Positions 24,949 to 34,751 are shown, counted from the stretch's first letter. The stretch: DNA of 64,000 nucleotides from an uncultured Collinsella sp. (GCA_905213265.1 CAJMHR010000003.1:1-64000); one strand, 5' to 3'. The notes: generated by a model not told the origin, from the letters alone. Numbers and translations: made by a program.

Positions 24949-25842
24949 CTATGCGAGGGTGATGGTCGTGCCGCTTGCCGAGCACGTCTGTCCGAATGTG
25001 AGGGTGCTGCCCTCGACCGTGACCTTCGATGCCGGGCAGTAGATCGTGCCGTCCATGTAGAAGAAGTCGTCGGTTGCGTCGGCGAGCATCGAGCCAAGCG
25101 TGTCGATCTGCCCGCGCATCTCTGCAACGTCCTCGTCTCCGACCACGCTCGATTGCAGGTTGTCCGCGACGCTGCGGGCGTAGGCGGCTGCGGTGTTGGC
25201 GTTCGATGCCGCGCCGTTCGCGGAGTTGATGCCGTTCTGAAGCTGCGTCTTGAGGCTCTGGTACTCGCTGACGCGCTGCTCCTCGGCCTCTACGCGCGCG
25301 GTCTCCTGCTCGACGCGGGTGTTCTCTGCGTTCTGGCGGGCCGTCTCGTTGCTCTTGCGGGTGTTTTCCGCGCTCACGCGCGCGGCCTCCTGCTTCTCCG
25401 CCTGCTTCTCGTAGGCGTCCCACTTCTCGTAGAGCTTGGTGAGCATGTCGTCGTAGAACCCGGCGGCCTCCTCCGGGTCGGAGGTGTCCACCGCAGGGAG
25501 CACGCGAAGCTCGAAGCCCTCGGTAGACTCGGCCTTGGTCGAGCCGCTGTAGAGCACGAAGTGCGCGAGCCTCGCGAGGCCCGGCGAGGACACAGCCTGA
25601 GACGGCAGCGTGCAGCTGACCGTGCTGCCGGAGACTGACGCAGTGCAGCGCGCCCACGTGCCGTCGGCCTTGAGGATGTCGAGGCGCGCCGTCATGTTGC
25701 TCGGCGTGTAGGCCGCTCCGTCGTTCATCAGCTGCGCCTTGATGGTCTGCGTTGAGACGTCCCCCTCGCGCACCACGACGCGGGGCGGGACTAGCGCCGT
25801 GGTCTTGTTTACCTCAAGGATTATGTTGTGGGTTACGGCCAT
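24949..25842 (-). CDS. BppU-like baseplate upper protein with coiled coil
   Basis: 297 residues. The N-terminal 120 residues look like the BppU N-terminal domain of siphovirus baseplates (NKTTALVPPRVVVREGDVST, then a beta-rich stretch with TARLDILKADGTW). A coiled coil of about 60 residues with repeated N-A-E-N-T-R units (about 145-205) and a beta tail follow. It probably attaches the variable receptor-binding protein to the tail tip. It lies immediately upstream of that gene (13 bases). Confidence 0.75.
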   Translation of the reverse strand: MAVTHNIILEVNKTTALVPPRVVVREGDVSTQTIKAQLMNDGAAYTPSNMTARLDILKADGTWARCTASVSGSTVSCTLPSQAVSSPGLARLAHFVLYSGSTKAESTEGFELRVLPAVDTSDPEEAAGFYDDMLTKLYEKWDAYEKQAEKQEAARVSAENTRKSNETARQNAENTRVEQETARVEAEEQRVSEYQSLKTQLQNGINSANGAASNANTAAAYARSVADNLQSSVVGDEDVAEMRGQIDTLGSMLADATDDFFYMDGTIYCPASKVTVEGSTLTFGQTCSASGTTITLA

Positions 25843-25845
25843 ACG

Positions 25846-26223
25846 CTACTCGCCCCCATGTTCCATCATCCAGTCGATTGCCATGATCTCCTCACCGCTG
25901 AGCACTCCTATAACGTCATCGGGGGTCGCCTTCATGATCTCGACATCGCGCTCGACCTCGGACACCTCACCCAGACGGCGAAGGAACTCTTGGTATCCCT
26001 CGCACTCAGGCGTTACGGCGAAGTTGACGACGTTTCCGCTGTCGTCCCTCACCTCCGTACCGTACTCGTGGATAAGCTCGTTTCTGAAGGCCTCGTAGTC
26101 GGCGATTGAATCCATGATTGCGCGCATGTTCACGGCGGCCTTGTATCCGACGAGTGTCCTGCTCTTCATCACCGGCTCTAGCGATTTGGCCATCGCTTCA
26201 AGCTGAGCGTTCGTGTATGTCAT
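25846..26223 (-). CDS. DUF1617-like phage tail protein
   Basis: A 125-residue, mostly helical acidic protein (MTYTNAQLEAMAKSLEPVM...) resembling small DUF1617-type proteins found beside baseplate genes in siphophages. It overlaps the preceding 55-residue gene by ATGA and ends three bases before the BppU-like start. Function unknown; perhaps a tail-tip assembly factor. Confidence 0.55.
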   Translation of the reverse strand: MTYTNAQLEAMAKSLEPVMKSRTLVGYKAAVNMRAIMDSIADYEAFRNELIHEYGTEVRDDSGNVVNFAVTPECEGYQEFLRRLGEVSEVERDVEIMKATPDDVIGVLSGEEIMAIDWMMEHGGE

Positions 26224-26387
26224 TTCGCGTTCACCTCGTTCATGTCGATTCCAAGGGCTGAAAGAATCAAGTCGAGCTTTGCGTCCATGGCTGTCAGGCT
26301 TGCCCCGGTGCTTTCCGCAGGTGTCTCGTCAACGGGGTCTGAAGGGTGGTTAGGCCCCTCCTTGGCTTGGATAAGGATTTCGTCCAT
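26220..26387 (-). CDS. small phage protein (55 aa)
   Basis: A short frame beginning MDEILIQAKEG and ending in a helical LILSALGIDMNEV segment, coupled to the next gene by ATGA and starting 12 bases after the tail-tip gene. AAGGAA lies before its ATG. The tight fit on both sides supports translation. No family recognised. Confidence 0.6.
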   Translation of the reverse strand: MDEILIQAKEGPNHPSDPVDETPAESTGASLTAMDAKLDLILSALGIDMNEVNAK

Positions 26388-26399
26388 GTCGTTCCTTCC

Positions 26400-28988
26400 C
26401 TAAATGATCACGCCGTTTTTCACGTTCACGTCCCAGTAGGTTCCGCTTGGGGACGTGAGCCGCACCGTTCCCATGCTGCTGCCCGATACGAGCGTCTTGC
26501 CTCCAGAGACGCCTCCGCTGTTGGGGTCAATCCAGAAGTTGCGTGCCTTGTAGTTCCTTCCGTCGAGATCGCACCCGATTGCGACCGTATCGGCAGTAAA
26601 GCCTCCGAACGCCTTGTTGATGTACGAGAGCTTCATCGTGTACGAGTCGTCGGATGCTGCCTCTCTAACCGACCAAGTCATGTACGCGCCCTCGTCTTCG
26701 AGGTTGAACACGAGGCCCCTCTTTGACGAGTCGCCCGTGTATCGGTTCGTGCCGATCTTGCCGATCTCGTAATCGGAGTAATAGAAATGGATGCCGTTGC
26801 TCATGAGCTTGAACGTGCTGTTTCCGATGTAGGAGTTCTCTATCGTGAGGCCGCCGATGTAGCCCGATGTGGTTCGCAGGTACCCGCTCGATAGGTTCCA
26901 GTAGTTCCTTCCTGAAGCGTCCGATATGGTTCCGGTCGCGATGTACGAGGCGTTGATGTAGAGCCTTTTGTTCGACAGGTATATTCCTTGCGTCTGCCCG
27001 TTGTTCGTGAGCCTGTTGAAGACCTCCTGCTGCGTGAGGTTGTCGTCAAGATCGTCGGTTGACTGGTTTCCAGACGTGAGCGCACGTGCGAGCGTAGGCG
27101 TTGTGTACGTCACCGTTCCGTCAGACCACGTTATGCGGCTGCGCGTCCAGTAGTAGCGCCCCTTGACCCAAGTCGGCTGCGCGCTCTGCCAAGAGCCGCC
27201 CGTCTGGGCGGTTTGGCTCGTTGAGAGGTAGTACTGCTCAACGACCTCAGCCGCGCCGATGCCCTTGTCGTTGGTTATGCGGCGCGGGGTCGTGTACTGC
27301 ACCGAGCCGTCCGCGAGCGTCATCTTCACGCGCGTCCACATGTGCTTGCCCTGCTGCCAGAGGGCCGTGGTAGTCCAGCTCGTGGGCTGGGCCGAGGCGC
27401 TGTCGGAAAGACCGTACTGCACGTCAGTAGACACAACCATCTCGCCGGCGGTCTTGTTGCCGACCGACGCCGTTGCGGATATGACCACCTCGCCGGAGTC
27501 GAAGTCGGCCATGAAAACGGGGTCGTTGGGGTCTCCCACGAGCAGACGCCCGGCCTTGATGAGGTTGGCGAGCAGCGTTCCCGTGGTGATCCAGTCCGCC
27601 ACGAAGCCCGCGCCGGTGCCGAAGGTGCGCCAGTCGTAGGAGCCGTCCGCCTTGGTGCCGTCCGCGATCCTGAAACCGAGCGAGCAGAGCTGCATCGCGG
27701 TTCCGCCCGTGGCCGTGGGCTGGCCGTCCTCGTCAAGCGGAACGCTTGAGAAGATGAAACCGTTCTGGTAGCTCACGTGCATGTAGCTCATGCCGTTCAT
27801 GTTGAACTGCTCGTTGAGCGAGTCGATGAGCTGCTGGAGGAACGCGGGCGTGGTGCTCGCAACCGCGTCCCAGCTGCCGGACTGGTTCTGAAGGTTGGTG
27901 ATCTGCTGCTGTTGCTGCTGCAAGATGTCGGCGATGCTCTCGGTGACGTTGCCAAGCGTGACCGTCCGCGTCTTGCCAAGCATGTCGATGACCTGCTTGG
28001 TGACGCGGCCCTGACAGCGCAGGGTCGGCTCGAAGCTTCCGTCTACCATCTGGGTATCGTCGCCGACGCCCACGCCCTCCCACGGGCGGCCCATGGCCAC
28101 GAGGTCAACCACGTCGGCCTCGTAGGTCACGCCCGGAATCTTGTGCTCGTCAAGGTAGGCCTGCGTCTCGCTTTTGAGCTGGCCCGCGTCCTCGCAGCTT
28201 GAGTTCTCGTACTTGCCGAACACGTGGGCGAAGCCGCCCTTCCCGTCGGGACGGCCGTAGGTCTTGAGCGCGGTTGCGTCCTCAACGTAGTCCTTGCCTC
28301 CGTTGATGTCGCCGAACGTGAGCTTGCGCCCGTAGCCGCCCGTGTCGGTCTCGACGCCCTTGCCGTAGCCGTAGCACGCCGTGATAGCTCCCCAGTGCTC
28401 GGTGCGCTTGATGCTGTTGATGTCCTTGCCATAGCTGAACCTGCGGTGCCCGTTGGCCTCGCCACGGTGCTTGAGTATCGAGACGCTGCGGCCCGTCACG
28501 CCGTTCGCCCCGACGGTGATGGAGGTCTCAAGCTCGCCGCCGCACGCAAGGATGTCGTTAAGGGCCGTTCGGCAGTCCGTATGGTAGAAGGTGAGGCCGC
28601 TTGAGACGGTTCCCGGCTGGTCTACCGTGCCGACATCCCAGCGGGTCGGCTTAAGGCACACCTCAAGCGCGCGCTGGAAGCTGTAGCCGTAGGGGCGCTT
28701 GTCCTCTATGTAGTCGCCGAAAAGCTCGCAGATGGAGTTGAGCGCCGTGTCGCTGTAGATGGGGAGGCCCGCCGCGCTCGCGCCCTTCGGGTCTTGGCAC
28801 ACGTGCTCGTGCGGCACGCCGTTCAGGTCTTGCCACACGAGGCGGTAGCCCTCCTTGAGCGGGAAGGTCGTGGTTATGTCTACGGTGTCCTCGCCGTTGA
28901 GGCAGTCCGTCCACACGAAGCCGAGGAGCTGGCGCGAACCGATGGTTCCGACGTAAGCGTCATGGCGGCTGTACACGTCAACCCTCAT
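26400..28988 (-). CDS. phage tail-tip / tail-associated structural protein (Gp37-like)
   Basis: 862 residues. The first about 340 residues match the Siphovirus ReqiPepy6 Gp37-like / prophage tail protein fold (tail hub, gp27-like), with LLGFVWTDCLNGEDTV and the RRFSYGKDINSIKRTEHWG region. A Q6 run at about 365-370 marks a linker. The rest is beta-rich, with repeated YYLSTS...W...YYWTR segments typical of tail fibres. The ATG overlaps the Dit stop (ATGA); an ATG seven codons earlier is less likely. It forms the tail hub and possibly the central fibre. Confidence 0.8.
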   Translation of the reverse strand: MRVDVYSRHDAYVGTIGSRQLLGFVWTDCLNGEDTVDITTTFPLKEGYRLVWQDLNGVPHEHVCQDPKGASAAGLPIYSDTALNSICELFGDYIEDKRPYGYSFQRALEVCLKPTRWDVGTVDQPGTVSSGLTFYHTDCRTALNDILACGGELETSITVGANGVTGRSVSILKHRGEANGHRRFSYGKDINSIKRTEHWGAITACYGYGKGVETDTGGYGRKLTFGDINGGKDYVEDATALKTYGRPDGKGGFAHVFGKYENSSCEDAGQLKSETQAYLDEHKIPGVTYEADVVDLVAMGRPWEGVGVGDDTQMVDGSFEPTLRCQGRVTKQVIDMLGKTRTVTLGNVTESIADILQQQQQQITNLQNQSGSWDAVASTTPAFLQQLIDSLNEQFNMNGMSYMHVSYQNGFIFSSVPLDEDGQPTATGGTAMQLCSLGFRIADGTKADGSYDWRTFGTGAGFVADWITTGTLLANLIKAGRLLVGDPNDPVFMADFDSGEVVISATASVGNKTAGEMVVSTDVQYGLSDSASAQPTSWTTTALWQQGKHMWTRVKMTLADGSVQYTTPRRITNDKGIGAAEVVEQYYLSTSQTAQTGGSWQSAQPTWVKGRYYWTRSRITWSDGTVTYTTPTLARALTSGNQSTDDLDDNLTQQEVFNRLTNNGQTQGIYLSNKRLYINASYIATGTISDASGRNYWNLSSGYLRTTSGYIGGLTIENSYIGNSTFKLMSNGIHFYYSDYEIGKIGTNRYTGDSSKRGLVFNLEDEGAYMTWSVREAASDDSYTMKLSYINKAFGGFTADTVAIGCDLDGRNYKARNFWIDPNSGGVSGGKTLVSGSSMGTVRLTSPSGTYWDVNVKNGVII

Positions 28989-29704
28989 CACAGCCACCTC
29001 TCGTCCCACTCGACGGTTGCGGTTCCGCCCGACACCATGAGGGATACGTCTCCCTCGATTGAGAAGAAGTCGCTCGTGATGTCAACGGCGTGGTCTGTCC
29101 CGTTGACCGTGCAGCGCTCAAGGCCCATATCGAGCACTACTGACTGCGACCCGGTGAAGCTCGCGAGCACCCGAACGTACTCGCCGGTGTCCACGTTGGT
29201 CAACTGCCACTGGCTGCCCTTCGGCGGCTTGACCGTGACGACCGGGCGCGCCGGGTAGTTCCCGCCGACGCGCAGGCGCTTGGTTCCGCTCACGCTGGCG
29301 CTCCTGTGCTGGCCGTAGCTCACGGGATCGGCGCAGAGAAAAACGAGGTCGACGTCCGGCACGTGTGCGAGTTTGCTCGGCTCGGCCCCTCCCTCGTAGA
29401 GCGCCATGAGGTATGTGGTGGGGTCGTCCGGCAGGACAAGAGGCGCAGGCTGCTTGGCGCTCAGGCACGTTGCGAGGGCCTTGCGGGCGTCCGCGACGTC
29501 GCACATGAGGCGGCGGGTTATGCACCCGCTCACCGTGATCTCAACGGCGTCAAGCTCGACGGAGGACACGAGCGCGCCGTCCATGCCGGGAACCTGCGTC
29601 TGGGTGATGCGCCGCTTGGGGGCCACCTGCCGCTTCACGTCGGTCACCAGCATGTAGGGCGAGAGGTCGTGCCCGTCGAAGGCTATCCTCTGGTCGATGC
29701 TCAT
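28988..29704 (-). CDS. distal tail protein (Dit-like)
   Basis: 238 residues with a Dit-type N-terminus (FDGHDLSPYMLVTDVKR, then PGMDGALVSSVELDA) and the DADVADARKAL-like helix typical of siphovirus distal tail proteins, followed by a beta-rich C-terminal domain. Dit forms the hexameric ring joining tail tube and baseplate. It overlaps the tape-measure stop and the next gene's start by four bases each, as expected for the tape measure-Dit-hub order. Confidence 0.82.
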   Translation of the reverse strand: MSIDQRIAFDGHDLSPYMLVTDVKRQVAPKRRITQTQVPGMDGALVSSVELDAVEITVSGCITRRLMCDVADARKALATCLSAKQPAPLVLPDDPTTYLMALYEGGAEPSKLAHVPDVDLVFLCADPVSYGQHRSASVSGTKRLRVGGNYPARPVVTVKPPKGSQWQLTNVDTGEYVRVLASFTGSQSVVLDMGLERCTVNGTDHAVDITSDFFSIEGDVSLMVSGGTATVEWDERWL

Positions 29705-32700
29705 ACGGCGTACCCCCTTCCGCGTGCCGTGATCTTGGAGTTCTGCGCGAGCGCGGCGGAAACCGCGTCAACGCCGATGTAGGCGTTGGTGTCCTTGGAT
29801 GCTATCTCCCGCAGAAGATTCACCATCTCGCCCAGCATGGCGCGGAGCTGCGCGTCGTCATACGAGCCGGACGAGGCACCCGTGCCGTAGCCCACCGTGC
29901 GCACGCCGGAGGAGAAGCCGCCGCCGTTGGCCTCGAAGTACGAGGCGCTCGCGAGCCTTCTGGCCGCGTCGGAAACGGTTCCCTCGCCCTTGAGCATGCC
30001 GCTCGCGAAGTTCTGCGCGAGGTGCAGGCCGGAGGTCTCGCCGCCCCTCTCAGATCCCGCCCACGGGCCTTCCTTCGGCACGGAGAAGCCCATGGCGTTC
30101 TTCGCGGCCTGCACGACGCTCCACGCGGCGTTCGAGACCCACGTGATGCCCGCGCGGATGCCGCTCGCGAAGTTGCTCGCGAGGTGGCTGCCCCACCCGT
30201 AGGAGTTGCCCGCGTTCTGCATGTTGCTCGCCGCGCTGGCGAGGCTCCGCGCGTTGCTGCGGGTGGAGCCGACGCCGGAGCCGATGCCGCTGGCGAAGTT
30301 GCTTGAGGCGCTGCGGCCCTTGCTCGAAAGGTCTGAGGGCGTGCCGGAGACGCCGGACGAGGCGCTGCTGGCGAGGCTGCGGGCGCTTGAGGACACCGCG
30401 CCGATTCCCGCCGCGAGGCCGGACGAGAGGCCGCTTGAGGCCCTGCTGCCCGTGCTCTGCGCGTCCCCCGGAAGCCCGCTGATTCGGTCGATGAGCTGCT
30501 GACCGAGCTGCGCGATGGAGCTGAGCGGGCCGGACGTGTTGCCGCTGATGCCGTTTGACAGACCCGCGTCGACGTCGGAGCCGATGCGGTAGAACGCCTG
30601 AGACGGCGAGTGGGACTCCAGCGTGTCCTTGGCCTTGCTTATGACGTCCTCGCCGAGTAGCGCCGCCTGCTCCTCCGAGAGCGTCCCGTTTGCGATGCCG
30701 TCTGCAAGCCCCTGGTCGATGTCGTGGCCGAGGAGCTGTGCCGCCGCCGGAACGTCCCCGCCGGTGAGCTGAAGCGCGATCATCGACAGCATGGTGTTGG
30801 TCGCGCCGGATGCCGTGAAGCTGTTGGCGGTGATCCCGTCCGCCACGCTCTGCGGGAGGCTGATTCCCGCGTTGCTCATCTGGGTGGAGACGCTAGACCA
30901 GTCGCCGGTCGCCGCTGCCTTGAGGATGCTCGTCGCGGTGTCCACGTTCACCGTGCCGCTCTGCATGCCGTTGGCCAAGGCGGTGGCGGCGTTCAGGCCC
31001 GCGTCGTTCATCTCGATGCCCATGGTGTCGAGCGTCGTGATGATGCTCTGCGAGGTGCCGTCCCACGACGCCACCAGCTGCGTGAGCTGCTGGTCGTTCA
31101 AGCTGCGGAACGTCTCGACCGAGACGCCCGCGTTGCTCAAGTCGTTGGCGAAGTCGTTGATGTCGCCGCCCACGGCGTTCATGGCCGTCGAGACCGTGGA
31201 GCTGGACAGCACGAGGTTCTGCATGCTGAATGCGTTGCCGTCGGCTATGGCGGCCTGCGCCGTCATGGACGATGACACGTTGTTGATCGAGGTGTTGGTC
31301 GCGTCGAGGGCCGCCTGCGCGTCCTTCACCGCCTGCCCGTACTTGGAGTTCTCGGCGGATGCCTCCATGGTTGCGCGCGCCTGCTCCATGGTGATGGGAA
31401 CCCCTTGCGCAGCCATGGTGTTGTAGTAGTTCTGCGCCATGGTGTCCATGTCGCCGTATACGTTGTTGTACTCCTGATGCGCTTGCGTCAGTGCGGTGAT
31501 GTTCTCTGCCTGCTGCTGGTAGAGCGCGGAGAGGTTCTGCTGCTGCGCGTCGACCTGAATCTGCTGCATCTTCTGGTCGATGTAGCCGCCGAGCGACGCC
31601 GTGACGTCCTGAATGGCACCGTTCTCGTCCGCCAGCTTGCCGTTGGCGGCGTCCGTGACCTGAATCTGCGTGCCGCACAGGTCGTTCACCGTATCGACGG
31701 CGGTGCGGAGCCGCGCCTGCGCGTCGTTGGCGAGGTCGGTGTGGTTGGCGTACTGCTGGATGGTCGAGTAGGCCTGCTGAAGCTGCGCCATCTGGGCCGA
31801 GGCGCTGGTGTTGGTGTCGCTGATCGTCTGGGCGAGCTGGGCTTGGGACTCAAGCATCTCGTCAATGTCGACCTTGGCGACACCGGCGGAGGCCCCGTAG
31901 CCCTCCAAGGCGTCGGCCCCGGCGTTCGAGGCGCTCACGCCCTTCTCGGTCGCTGCGGTAAGGCCCTCCGTTGCCGCCTTCAGGTTGTCCTCGTGCTCCT
32001 TGGCCTCTTGGAACACTCCAACGAGGGCGGTTATTCCCGCGATGATCGCGAGCGGCGCGATGGTTGCCAGCGCGAGCTTGAGGCCGGTGGCCGCTACGGA
32101 TGCGGCCTTCATGGCCACGCTCTGAGCGGTCACGGCGGTGGTGCTCGCCTGCGCTGCGGTGGCCGAGGCCTTGTACCCCTCGACGGTGCCTTTGGCGGCG
32201 TCCATGGCGCTCTTGCGCTCGGACACCTCCTTCTGAAGGCTCTCAACAAGCTCTGAGTTGGCCTTGCTGCCCTTCTTCTGCTCGCGCTCAAGATCGCGCA
32301 CGGAGGCGTTGTACCTTGACTGCGCCGTGTTGGCCTCGGTAACGGCGTCGATGTACTTCTGCACGCCGCCCGCCGCCTTGGCCGCCGGGTTCTTCTCAAG
32401 CGCCTTCGACAGCTTCTCGTTGCCCTGATACGCCTTGAGTGATGCGACGTTGGTCGTCGTGAGCGCGTCGGCGTATGTGGCCACGTCCTGCTTGGCCCTG
32501 CCGAACGCCGTGACCATGGAGCCTACGCCCTTGGTTATGCGCCCGGTGACGGACAGCACGGGGCCTGCCGCCGCCGCTACGAGGCCGAAGCCGATGACGG
32601 TCTGCTGCGTACCCTCGTCCATCTGGCTGAAGGCGTCGGCAGCGCCGCCCACGGCCTCTGCGGCGTCGGTCACCGCCGGTGCGAGCGCGCTGCCGACTTG

Positions 32701-33822
32701 GATGGAGGCGGTCTCGATTGCGCCGTTCATCTCCTCGATGCTGCGCTCGGTCTCGCCCATCTGGGAATCGGCGAGGCGCTGGGCCGCCGTCTGGTCGTTG
32801 GTCGCTGCGGTGTAGCGCTGTATGCCCTCGGTGCCTTGGTTCATCATCACGAGGGCGGCGCGGGAAGCGTCAGCTCCGAAGATGGTCTGGATAGCGGCGT
32901 CGCGCGTCGCGGAGTCGAGGCCGCTCAGCTTGGCCTGAAGCTCACCAGCGACCCCGGCGGCGTCGAGCATGTTGCCGTTCGCGTCGCGGACGTTGATGCC
33001 AAGGCTCTCCATCATGGCGGCGGACTTGTCCGTTGGAGCCGCGAGGCGCTGAAGCATCGTCTTGAGCGAGGTGCCCGCGTCGCTTCCACGGATGCCGGCG
33101 TCGGCGAAGGCACCGAGCACGGCGGTGGTGTCCTGAATCGACCACCCGGCGCTGTGCGCCTGAGCGGACACCTGAGAGAGACCCTGCGTGAGGTCTGCAA
33201 CGTCCGCAGACGATGCGGCGGCTGCACCCGCTAGGGCGTTGGCCGCCTCGCCGGTCTCGTCGGCGGTGAGGCCGAACGCGCCCATGGCCTGAACGGTCAC
33301 GTTGGCCGCCTCGGCGAGCTGAAGGCTTCCGGCGGCTGCCAAGTCCATGGTTGTCTTGAGCGCGCCGCCCTTGATGTCGGCTGCGGTCAGTCCGCCCTTG
33401 GCAAGCTCCTCCATGGCGGCACCGGCCTCGGACGCGCTGAAAACGGTGTCAGCGCCCATGTCCAAGGCGAGCTGTCGCAGCTCCTCCATGTTGGCCGAGG
33501 GGTCGTTGAGCGCGCCGGAAACGCGGCTCATGCTGCTCTCGAAGTCGATGGCCGTCTTGGTGGCAGCCGTGCCGATCGCGGCGAGCGGAACGGTCACCCC
33601 GGCGGTCATGGCGTCGCCCGCGTCTGCGACCTGCTGCCCGGCGCTGTAGATGCGACCGCCAGCCTCGGCGGCCTTGGAGCCTGCCTCGACCCAGCTCTTG
33701 GACATGGAGCCCTCTGCCGCTGCGGTCTTCACCGCGAGGCGGTCTAGGGACTTCTCGGCCCTCTCGACCGCAGAGGCGTTGTAGGAGCCGGATATGGCGA
33801 TGGAGATGCTTGCCTTACCCAT
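29701..33822 (-). CDS. phage tail tape measure protein
   Basis: 1,373 residues, setting a long tail. The TP901-type core (about 85-420) contains FESSMSRVSGALND, then the GSDAGTSLKTMLQRLAAPTD region. A long helical part with hydrophobic stretches (about 595-625) follows, then C-terminal imperfect repeats rich in Ser, Ala and Gly (S-ARSLASSASSG, SNFASGI). These repeats resemble those of other Gram-positive siphophage tape measures. It follows the tail assembly chaperones G/GT and a gp10-like gene, and its start overlaps the latter by eight bases. Confidence 0.93.
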   Translation of the reverse strand: MGKASISIAISGSYNASAVERAEKSLDRLAVKTAAAEGSMSKSWVEAGSKAAEAGGRIYSAGQQVADAGDAMTAGVTVPLAAIGTAATKTAIDFESSMSRVSGALNDPSANMEELRQLALDMGADTVFSASEAGAAMEELAKGGLTAADIKGGALKTTMDLAAAGSLQLAEAANVTVQAMGAFGLTADETGEAANALAGAAAASSADVADLTQGLSQVSAQAHSAGWSIQDTTAVLGAFADAGIRGSDAGTSLKTMLQRLAAPTDKSAAMMESLGINVRDANGNMLDAAGVAGELQAKLSGLDSATRDAAIQTIFGADASRAALVMMNQGTEGIQRYTAATNDQTAAQRLADSQMGETERSIEEMNGAIETASIQVGSALAPAVTDAAEAVGGAADAFSQMDEGTQQTVIGFGLVAAAAGPVLSVTGRITKGVGSMVTAFGRAKQDVATYADALTTTNVASLKAYQGNEKLSKALEKNPAAKAAGGVQKYIDAVTEANTAQSRYNASVRDLEREQKKGSKANSELVESLQKEVSERKSAMDAAKGTVEGYKASATAAQASTTAVTAQSVAMKAASVAATGLKLALATIAPLAIIAGITALVGVFQEAKEHEDNLKAATEGLTAATEKGVSASNAGADALEGYGASAGVAKVDIDEMLESQAQLAQTISDTNTSASAQMAQLQQAYSTIQQYANHTDLANDAQARLRTAVDTVNDLCGTQIQVTDAANGKLADENGAIQDVTASLGGYIDQKMQQIQVDAQQQNLSALYQQQAENITALTQAHQEYNNVYGDMDTMAQNYYNTMAAQGVPITMEQARATMEASAENSKYGQAVKDAQAALDATNTSINNVSSSMTAQAAIADGNAFSMQNLVLSSSTVSTAMNAVGGDINDFANDLSNAGVSVETFRSLNDQQLTQLVASWDGTSQSIITTLDTMGIEMNDAGLNAATALANGMQSGTVNVDTATSILKAAATGDWSSVSTQMSNAGISLPQSVADGITANSFTASGATNTMLSMIALQLTGGDVPAAAQLLGHDIDQGLADGIANGTLSEEQAALLGEDVISKAKDTLESHSPSQAFYRIGSDVDAGLSNGISGNTSGPLSSIAQLGQQLIDRISGLPGDAQSTGSRASSGLSSGLAAGIGAVSSSARSLASSASSGVSGTPSDLSSKGRSASSNFASGIGSGVGSTRSNARSLASAASNMQNAGNSYGWGSHLASNFASGIRAGITWVSNAAWSVVQAAKNAMGFSVPKEGPWAGSERGGETSGLHLAQNFASGMLKGEGTVSDAARRLASASYFEANGGGFSSGVRTVGYGTGASSGSYDDAQLRAMLGEMVNLLREIASKDTNAYIGVDAVSAALAQNSKITARGRGYAV

Positions 33823-34255
33823 TGAGGTACTTCCTTATGGTCTGCTCGATACGGGTCTCAACCGCGTCCACAACGGCGTCCTCGTTGTCCAGTACGGCCT
33901 TCACGAGGGCGCGGGGAGGGTTGCCCTGCGGGACTCCGACGGGGAGGCCCCTGCGCCTGCCCGAAAGGTAGACGGCCCCGGCGTTGGCGAACTCGATGGT
34001 TCCCGCGCCGGGGTCGGTGCTCTGTATGCGTATTCCGTTCGAGATCGCGCGCATGGCCATGCTCGACGCGTAAGCGCCGGTTTTGGCGATTGACTGGGCG
34101 TTGTTTCGCGCGTCGGTGAGGATGGGCTTGGCGTCCTGCTTCAGGCCCTTCTTGAACTCGCGGGGAAGCTCCTTGTTGATCGAGCGCAGGGCCTTGATGG
34201 TCTCCTGAAGCCCCTTGGCCTCGATGCGGACGCCGCCGCCGTGAGTGAACGCCAT
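33815..34255 (-). CDS. HK97 gp10-like phage protein
   Basis: 146 residues with the gp10/minor tail completion pattern: GLQETIKALRSINKELPREFKKGLK, a basic helix, and C-terminal RALVKAVLDNEDAVVDAV. Two ATGs lie together; the second has better spacing to GGAGG. Its place between the chaperones and tape measure is unusual, since gp10-like genes normally lie in the head-tail connector region. It may be a tail or head-tail completion protein. The GT stop codon overlaps this start. Confidence 0.7.
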   Translation of the reverse strand: MAFTHGGGVRIEAKGLQETIKALRSINKELPREFKKGLKQDAKPILTDARNNAQSIAKTGAYASSMAMRAISNGIRIQSTDPGAGTIEFANAGAVYLSGRRRGLPVGVPQGNPPRALVKAVLDNEDAVVDAVETRIEQTIRKYLNG

Positions 34256-34742
34256 CATTTCCTCCCGCGATTGAAAATCCTGTTTACCCTCGCCCTTCGC
34301 GCCTCCATGTCGGCCTTGCGCCCCCGCTCCTCCTGAGCGTCGTAGAACATGTCCACGTACTCATCGAAAACAGCGGGGTACTCGTCGCACAGCCTCGCTA
34401 GGTCATACGGCGAGCACCCCGTTCTCAGGCTCAGCGCGGCTATTCGGGGCGCGCGTCCGCTAAAGGGGCGTCGGGCTTGTTGTCCTTGATGAGCACGTCG
34501 TAGGTGTCCGCAAGCGCCTCGACGGCCTCATCGAACTCCATGCCGTCAAGGCCAAGCTCCTTGAGCTTCCCGGCGCGAGCCGCCGCGACGTAGGCCCACG
34601 CGAAGTCGAGGCGGTTCTGGTTGGTGACGCGATCCGGCCAGCCTGCGGCCTTCTCCTGCGCCTCCCAGAGGGCGGAGCGGCCGCCCTCGATCTCGAAGCT
34701 GGTGCCGTCCTCCGGCTTGGTGAACACGAAGGCGTATTTCAT
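34255..34742 (-). CDS. tail assembly chaperone GT, made by -1 frameshifting
   Basis: The -1 frame at the end of gene G stays open for 67 further codons (IAALSLRTGCSPYDLARLCDE..., ending RIFNRGRK) with no start of its own. A CCCTTTA slippery heptamer lies 19 bases before the G stop, so G and a GT fusion of about 162 residues are made from one start. This matches the conserved siphophage G/GT pair between tail tube and tape measure. The extension would recruit the tape measure to the tube protein. Confidence 0.8.
34440..34742 (-). CDS. tail assembly chaperone G (zero-frame product)
   Basis: A 100-residue acidic-C-terminus protein (MKYAFVFTKPEDGTSFEIEG...), following the major tail tube gene by nine bases. 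Position and frameshift extension identify it as the phage G-type tail assembly chaperone, which wraps the tape measure during tube polymerisation and is absent from the virion. Confidence 0.8.
   Translation of the reverse strand: MKYAFVFTKPEDGTSFEIEGGRSALWEAQEKAAGWPDRVTNQNRLDFAWAYVAAARAGKLKELGLDGMEFDEAVEALADTYDVLIKDNKPDAPLADARPE
34461..34467 (-). promoter_or_regulatory. programmed -1 ribosomal frameshift site CCCTTTA
   Basis: Read as GCC CCT TTA GCG in the G frame. Slippage by -1 re-pairs the tRNAs on CCC TTT, the standard X XXY YYZ pattern, and enters the GT frame. GC-rich sequence follows and could form a stimulating stem. Confidence 0.8.
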
Positions 34743-34751
34743 AGCTGCTCC

